NCBI RefSeq assembly: GCF_038002165.1
Contig: NZ_JBBOBR010000001.1
Coordinates: 1,364,001 to 1,428,000 of the forward strand
Source of the DNA: Cytobacillus sp. FSL H8-0458
GTDB taxonomy: Bacteria > Bacillota > Bacilli > Bacillales > Cytobacillaceae
DNA: 64,000 nucleotides
Direction of reading: 5' to 3'
The notes beneath the pieces are model-generated. The model saw only the letters and a list, made by a program, of their open reading frames with translations. It had not been told where the DNA came from and did no database searches. Of the stretch, positions 60,105 through 64,000 are shown piece by piece (positions within the stretch are counted from its first letter, which is position 1; every line of letters starts with the position of its first letter). The position numbers were made by a program, and so were the translations under genes.

Positions 60105-60779
60105 GTTTTCCGCCCACGCTCCTTCAATTACAATAGAAGAAAAAGCTGTTCATCAATTATACTTAATATCGTTATTAGGTCACAAACCACTTTTTTTGGG
60201 AACCTCAATTATCAGTTAATGTCTGAGAATAAAGGTTTAAGACGCTAAGAGTCTAAATCTATGCTTTGTTCAGAAAAAAATTTTATATTCATTGTAACAC
60301 AAAAAATGATATAGATTTTGGTGGAACTAGAAGAAGTAAAGCATGCATTCAGATTCGCTTATTATCCTTTAAAAATTAGAAGTGATGAAATCATGCAATT
60401 TATTCCTTATTTTAGTTGCATTTGGCCATTACACAAAAATGAATAAACTGAATAATCAATGGATATCCCATTTAAAGGTGACAATCGAGGTATTGGAGTA
60501 AGTGAGTATCCGATTTTTATTGGTGTTTGCTAGTGGAAACAGGCAGTTAAAACAATTAAAGAAGTGAATAATGAGAAATTAAAGAATGTGGCACGTGTCC
60601 GGATTTCAGGGGAATGGAGTCTGAATCCTCTTGTTATTCCGAAATAACCAAAGATATTTGCAGAAGTAAGGTACTTAAGCGAATACAAATATATTCAGCA
60701 ATTTATTATGCTTGCCGGTTAAAGCCAAAAGAAAATACATCCGGCAAGCAGCAGAACCATCCCTATTTAGATAAGCTTT
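60105..60779. other. Gene-poor spacer before second germination locus
   Basis: About 680 bp, AT-rich, holding only the possible relic at 60461-60648. Confidence 0.4.
60461..60648 (+). pseudogene. Possible decayed gene fragment
   Basis: Read in one frame: PFKGDNRGIGVSEYPIFIGVC, stop, then WKQAVKTIKEVNNEKLKNVARVRISGEW...NPLVIPK and a final stop. The continuation past the internal TAG, with sensible protein content, suggests a nonsense-mutated remnant. The FKGDNRG phrase resembles DUF3238-type proteins, but I am not sure. No start or ribosome site. Confidence 0.35.
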
Positions 60780-61892
60780 TCATTTCTTTTTAGCCTTCTT
60801 TTTTACCCTCTTGGCAATCATGACGGCGACAAAGAGTAAAGGAATATAAATGAACGTAAAGCCAAACCCTATTTTCCCAAAAAAGTCATTAACCATACTA
60901 ATCCTTTCGTGCGTATTAATAAAGGGAATCATTATTAACAAAGCACTGACAACAAAAAACACTCCAACCTTTTGTCTAATATTAAAGATTCTCTTGATAA
61001 GTCTGGAAGAAATCCAGATGGCAATACACACATTTGGAAGCATAATTAAGTTCCAGTTTGCAATTCCTATATATTCGAAACGCTCCACAAAAGGCATTTC
61101 TACAATTTTCCACATGGTCAAAGTGGGCCAGACTTGTTTAGCAAGAAGATCTTCCGAATAATAGGCAAACGTAATGACTGCTAAAATAGTATAGATCAAG
61201 GTAGTGGTAAAAACAGCAAGGTGTGCCCACTTTTTGGATTTATTTGGTTCCTTTATAAAAGGATAAATGAACAGAATAATCTCAAATCCGATGAAGGTAA
61301 GCGACATCTTGTAGGAACCGATGAGAAGTTCCTTAACAGAATGGTCCCAAATTGGGAGGAGATTATAGAAATTTGAAAATTTAATGGCCCAGCCAAATGT
61401 GAGAAGGAGATAAGCCGGCAATACCAGGCCGAAAAAGGCTATACCGACTACGGTTCTGAATCCTCCAAAAATGATATAAGTACAAAGTATCATGAAGCCA
61501 AAGGAGAACCAGAAAGTGCTCAGATCCGGAAACATCCACACTTGAATGATTTCGATAAATGTTCGTGCTATAGCTAAGACATACAAAAAAAAGTAACCTA
61601 TGAAAATGGAACTGATTGCTTTGCCGATAAAATTGCCCAGAAGGTACTTATGGACTGTCACAAAATCACCATCAACCGTTTCGGCAATTTTATAGTTCAT
61701 CCAAAGGATGACATGTATGCATCCCCCCGCAAACAGGATGGAAATCCAGGCATCATAGCCTGCATCCTTTGCGATGTCTCTCTGATAACTAAGAACCCCA
61801 ATGCCAATTTGCATGGACATAATTAAATAAAACACTAGAAATGGGGATATCTTCAATCTGTCTGGTATTGGCTGCTCCTTTATCTGGTTCAC
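60780..61892 (-). CDS. Spore germinant receptor B subunit (permease-like), second locus
   Basis: 370 aa, ten membrane segments; GerAB/ArcD/ProY family. Seen: ISPFLVFYLIMSMQIGIGVLSYQRDIAKDAGYDAWISI at the start. The start GTG 61892 abuts GGAG, poor spacing, but no better start is visible. A basic C-terminus (AKRVKKKAKKK) is unlike the copy at 17331. It is separated by about 760 bp and a decayed diguanylate cyclase from the gerC gene of the same strand, so the operon order is broken. Confidence 0.94.
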   Translation of the reverse strand: MNQIKEQPIPDRLKISPFLVFYLIMSMQIGIGVLSYQRDIAKDAGYDAWISILFAGGCIHVILWMNYKIAETVDGDFVTVHKYLLGNFIGKAISSIFIGYFFLYVLAIARTFIEIIQVWMFPDLSTFWFSFGFMILCTYIIFGGFRTVVGIAFFGLVLPAYLLLTFGWAIKFSNFYNLLPIWDHSVKELLIGSYKMSLTFIGFEIILFIYPFIKEPNKSKKWAHLAVFTTTLIYTILAVITFAYYSEDLLAKQVWPTLTMWKIVEMPFVERFEYIGIANWNLIMLPNVCIAIWISSRLIKRIFNIRQKVGVFFVVSALLIMIPFINTHERISMVNDFFGKIGFGFTFIYIPLLFVAVMIAKRVKKKAKKK

Positions 61893-62073
61893 CTCCGTTT
61901 CATGATTTTATTACTGGCTGCAGTATACTGCTTTCATATTTTCATCATTTAAAGCGGCTATGAAAGTAACCCACAAGCGCACTTTAGCATACATTCGTCA
62001 ATAAGCTTATTATTTCCGGATTTGGAAAACTTATGAAGGGAATAATCAGCCCTTTAAGATAAAATAAAACTTA

Positions 62074-62544
62074 ATGTTGCCTCCAATGCGCTTGTTCATT
62101 CTATTGGATAGCAGGAAACTTGGAGTTATTTATCAGAGAGCGTTAGAAGAGATTGTTCTTCTGCTGGATTGTGAATATGGGAGTATTGTTAGGGCTAACA
62201 GAAATCAGTACAAAATTATCTGTACTATGGAAAATGGCCAATTCGAGCAAACGATTTATTTGATTAATATTGGCGAGGTCCATGCAGGTGAAGATTTGAA
62301 ACAGGGGAAGCCAATTATTTTAGAAAATGGGCTTAAAAAGCGGTCTGCCGGAAATCCAGGCACCGTTTTTACCTGAAAATTTCTAAAAGGATCCTTTTGT
62401 ATCAATGAGCATAGGGTTTCAACCTTAATTCCAGATGATCTATTTACTGAAAAGGACCTTGTACAGTATGCAGACCAAGCCTTTACCGTTCCAAGAGACA
62501 ATGGAAAAAAACGGGCCAGGATCCATAACAGCGAAAATATATAG
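62074..62544 (+). pseudogene. Diguanylate cyclase relic (sensor plus GGDEF tail)
   Basis: The first 85 or so codons read like a GAF-type sensor (YQRALEEIVLLLDCEYGSIVRANRNQYKI). Further on, in another frame, the sequence reads like the very end of a GGDEF domain: STLIPDDLFTEKDLVQYADQAF...DNGKKRARIHNSENI, matching the ADxALYxAKxxGKNR end of diguanylate cyclases. The GGDEF centre is missing and the frame shifts at least once, so it cannot make c-di-GMP. It lies on the plus strand between two minus-strand germination genes. Confidence 0.65.
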
Positions 62545-62588
62545 CCACAGGATGCAGCAATGTTCATTCTTATAAAATCCATGTTAAA

Positions 62589-62618
62589 GCCTGCCCAATT
62601 TTCACGCGGCAGGCTTTC
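62589..62618 (-). terminator. Hairpin after gerC gene
   Basis: GCCTGCC pairs with GGCAGGC across a 12-base loop, with TTTCT on the plus side. It lies between the cyclase relic and the minus-strand gerC and could serve either. Confidence 0.6.
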
Positions 62619-62655
62619 TATCCTTAAAGATAGTTAAGGATCTAAAATATGAAAG

Positions 62656-63780
62656 TTATTCCACTACACCGGTTCTGACAATTTGAAAATTTACCTTCAC
62701 GTTTACACGTATGTTTTTATACATTTCATGCCATTTTTCCTTAGTAAGTCCCGACCTATATACTGAACTTCTATAAACCTCTCCGAAACCGAATACATCT
62801 GAGTCATGGGCCTTGGCATAGGCAAGCAAATCTTCTGCATTCTTTTTAATTGTATTACTGATCGTTTTTTCCAGAATTTGAATATTTTTCGGGTTTTTTA
62901 AATCAATGGATTGGTTAATTTCCAATAGGCGGGAGTCAATGTTAATGGTTAGCTTAAAGGTGAGATTCTCTTTGTCCTGCAGTTCCATTTTACTGTTGCT
63001 TCTGATGGTATCCAATACCACAGCAAGCTCTTTTTCTTCATTTAGCTTAATGTTTTGGAAACCATTTTTGCTGATTATGAGTTCGAGGTTTCCTGCCTCA
63101 TATCGATCATTTATTAATTTTAAGTAAAAGGACTCTGCTGCAGAAATTTTACCCACCATTTTATCATCATTCATAAGTGCCATGCCTGTTATCCTAACCA
63201 TTCCATTTTCTGCTTTTAAGGTTGGGAGGGAAGGGTCCACTCCAGCTGCGTAAAAATCATGTGTGAATTCCTGAAGTGTTGAAGATGGGATTAATTCCCC
63301 TTTAATGTTCTGGTCAAGTTCTTTATATATAAATTGTCCTATATCAGTAAATTGCTGGTTTTCCTGTTTAAGTATTTCATTGGCACTGCCCTCAACAATA
63401 CCCAAATAGGTGAGGTCACTGATTGAGGGGTCGCGTGAAAGTGTGTCTGCCAGGTTAATAATTCCATCCTCTGCAACTTCTTCTCCGTATAGGGCAACTC
63501 GAAGCTGGCCGGATTGCAGCTTTTTCGGGCTCTTTAAATCTGCTGCAATCCGGGCTCCTTTGCTGGTAATCGACTCACCCGTTATAAAACCAGTATTTTT
63601 AGGTGCTTCCGGATCAATTTGCAGCAGAACCATGGTCGTTAAAATCTTGCCATCTTCAGAAAGATCGTAGCCTACTGTAGTAATTAAGCCCATTTTTTCT
63701 AATGTTTTGCTGTCAGTGCAGGCTGTGAGAACAGCCCAAAGAACGATTATGGATACAAAAGCAGCAACATTACGTCTCAC
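62656..63780 (-). CDS. Spore germinant receptor C subunit (Ger(x)C lipoprotein), second locus
   Basis: 374 aa. Signal peptide with lipobox LTAC (Cys about residue 21); then KMGLITTVGYDL, the typical Ger(x)C mature start, and a C-terminal domain with AKAHDSDVFGFGEVYR...W. ATG overlaps the stop of the small gene upstream by 4 bases. Lipid-anchored partner of the A and B subunits. The A gene probably lies beyond the right edge. Confidence 0.95.
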   Translation of the reverse strand: MRRNVAAFVSIIVLWAVLTACTDSKTLEKMGLITTVGYDLSEDGKILTTMVLLQIDPEAPKNTGFITGESITSKGARIAADLKSPKKLQSGQLRVALYGEEVAEDGIINLADTLSRDPSISDLTYLGIVEGSANEILKQENQQFTDIGQFIYKELDQNIKGELIPSSTLQEFTHDFYAAGVDPSLPTLKAENGMVRITGMALMNDDKMVGKISAAESFYLKLINDRYEAGNLELIISKNGFQNIKLNEEKELAVVLDTIRSNSKMELQDKENLTFKLTINIDSRLLEINQSIDLKNPKNIQILEKTISNTIKKNAEDLLAYAKAHDSDVFGFGEVYRSSVYRSGLTKEKWHEMYKNIRVNVKVNFQIVRTGVVE

Positions 63781-63974
63781 CGTGGTTCACCCCTTTGATT
63801 TTTAATTCTTTTTTTGAATAAAGCAATAATGTAAAGGAAAATGGGGTAAACAAAAACCAAATAAAATGCGTATTTAGCATAGTTATCATTAATAAGATTG
63901 ATTTCGATCCTTGTTAAGAAAATCTGCAGAGATAAATAAAGGAAGAAAGCTAATAACCAAGAGATATTTATCAT
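63777..63974 (-). CDS. Small membrane protein of ger operon
   Basis: 65 aa with two hydrophobic segments (about 2-22 and 34-56) and a basic C-terminus (KKRIKNQRGEPR). Coupled to gerC through a 4-base overlap. Small two-helix proteins occur in several ger operons as possible D subunits that adjust receptor assembly or response (family knowledge, general). The upstream A subunit is expected past the window edge. Confidence 0.75.
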   Translation of the reverse strand: MINISWLLAFFLYLSLQIFLTRIEINLINDNYAKYAFYLVFVYPIFLYIIALFKKRIKNQRGEPR

Positions 63975-64000
63975 ACTTCTATTCCAGATTCTGCTTAGTC

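Overview
The window reads as chromosome of an endospore-forming Bacillaceae bacterium, with low to moderate GC, strong AGGAGG-type ribosome sites, many TTG/GTG starts and Bacillus-style intergenic hairpin repeats. Two spore germinant-receptor loci, a CotA-type laccase and a ComK-like regulator support this. The repeat types and gene content would suit the Cytobacillus/Mesobacillus group, but the species is inference.

Left part (1-15.3 kb). The window opens inside a hydantoinase B subunit gene, followed by a cupin gene and an NCS1 permease (cyclic amide or nucleobase use). From 2.8 to 6.9 kb lies a decayed stretch: an amber-interrupted nuclease-like gene, an IS3-family transposase tail, a DinB relic and a thiolase tail, mixed with dispersed repeats and with intact purU and two DinB genes. 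Next come a divergent XRE-cupin regulator and LysE exporter. A PucR-controlled cluster follows (two amidohydrolases, an SSS symporter and an M24 creatinase/prolidase-like protein), which looks like uptake and hydrolysis of one small amide or peptide-like compound.

Middle part (15.3-37 kb). A gerABC-type operon has a good forespore sigma-G promoter match. A secreted sialidase and a secreted NanM-like mutarotase follow, then a Nif3-like gene with a Gate-domain membrane protein, and an AT-rich orphan gene. A sigma-54 activator at 29.1 kb sits next to a near-perfect -24/-12 promoter that drives acetoacetate decarboxylase, a 36-aa membrane peptide, an SSS symporter and a second decarboxylase. From 33.6 to 37.9 kb are small orphan genes, relics and repeats.

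Right part (37-64 kb). This holds CotA; a 15-copy tandem array of 20-21 bp units; a DUF1259 gene; a three-subunit molybdenum hydroxylase; a FAS1 protein; a coupled pair of DndB-like (DGQHR/DGSHR) genes without other dnd genes; a ComK-like gene; a coiled-coil protein; a ctaB paralogue; PadR-HAAS; LysE; an MDR reductase with an apparent CTG start; ArsR-SRPBCC; a Rieske protein with a large helical domain; and an XRE-membrane-exporter operon. At the end is a second, minus-strand germination locus in which the permease gene is separated from gerC by a decayed diguanylate cyclase gene.

The best candidates for something little described are the DndB-like pair with its FNR-like upstream site, the Rieske/helical protein, the 20-21 bp array, and the peptide-plus-symporter decarboxylase operon. 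No tRNA, rRNA, CRISPR array or intact transposon was seen.
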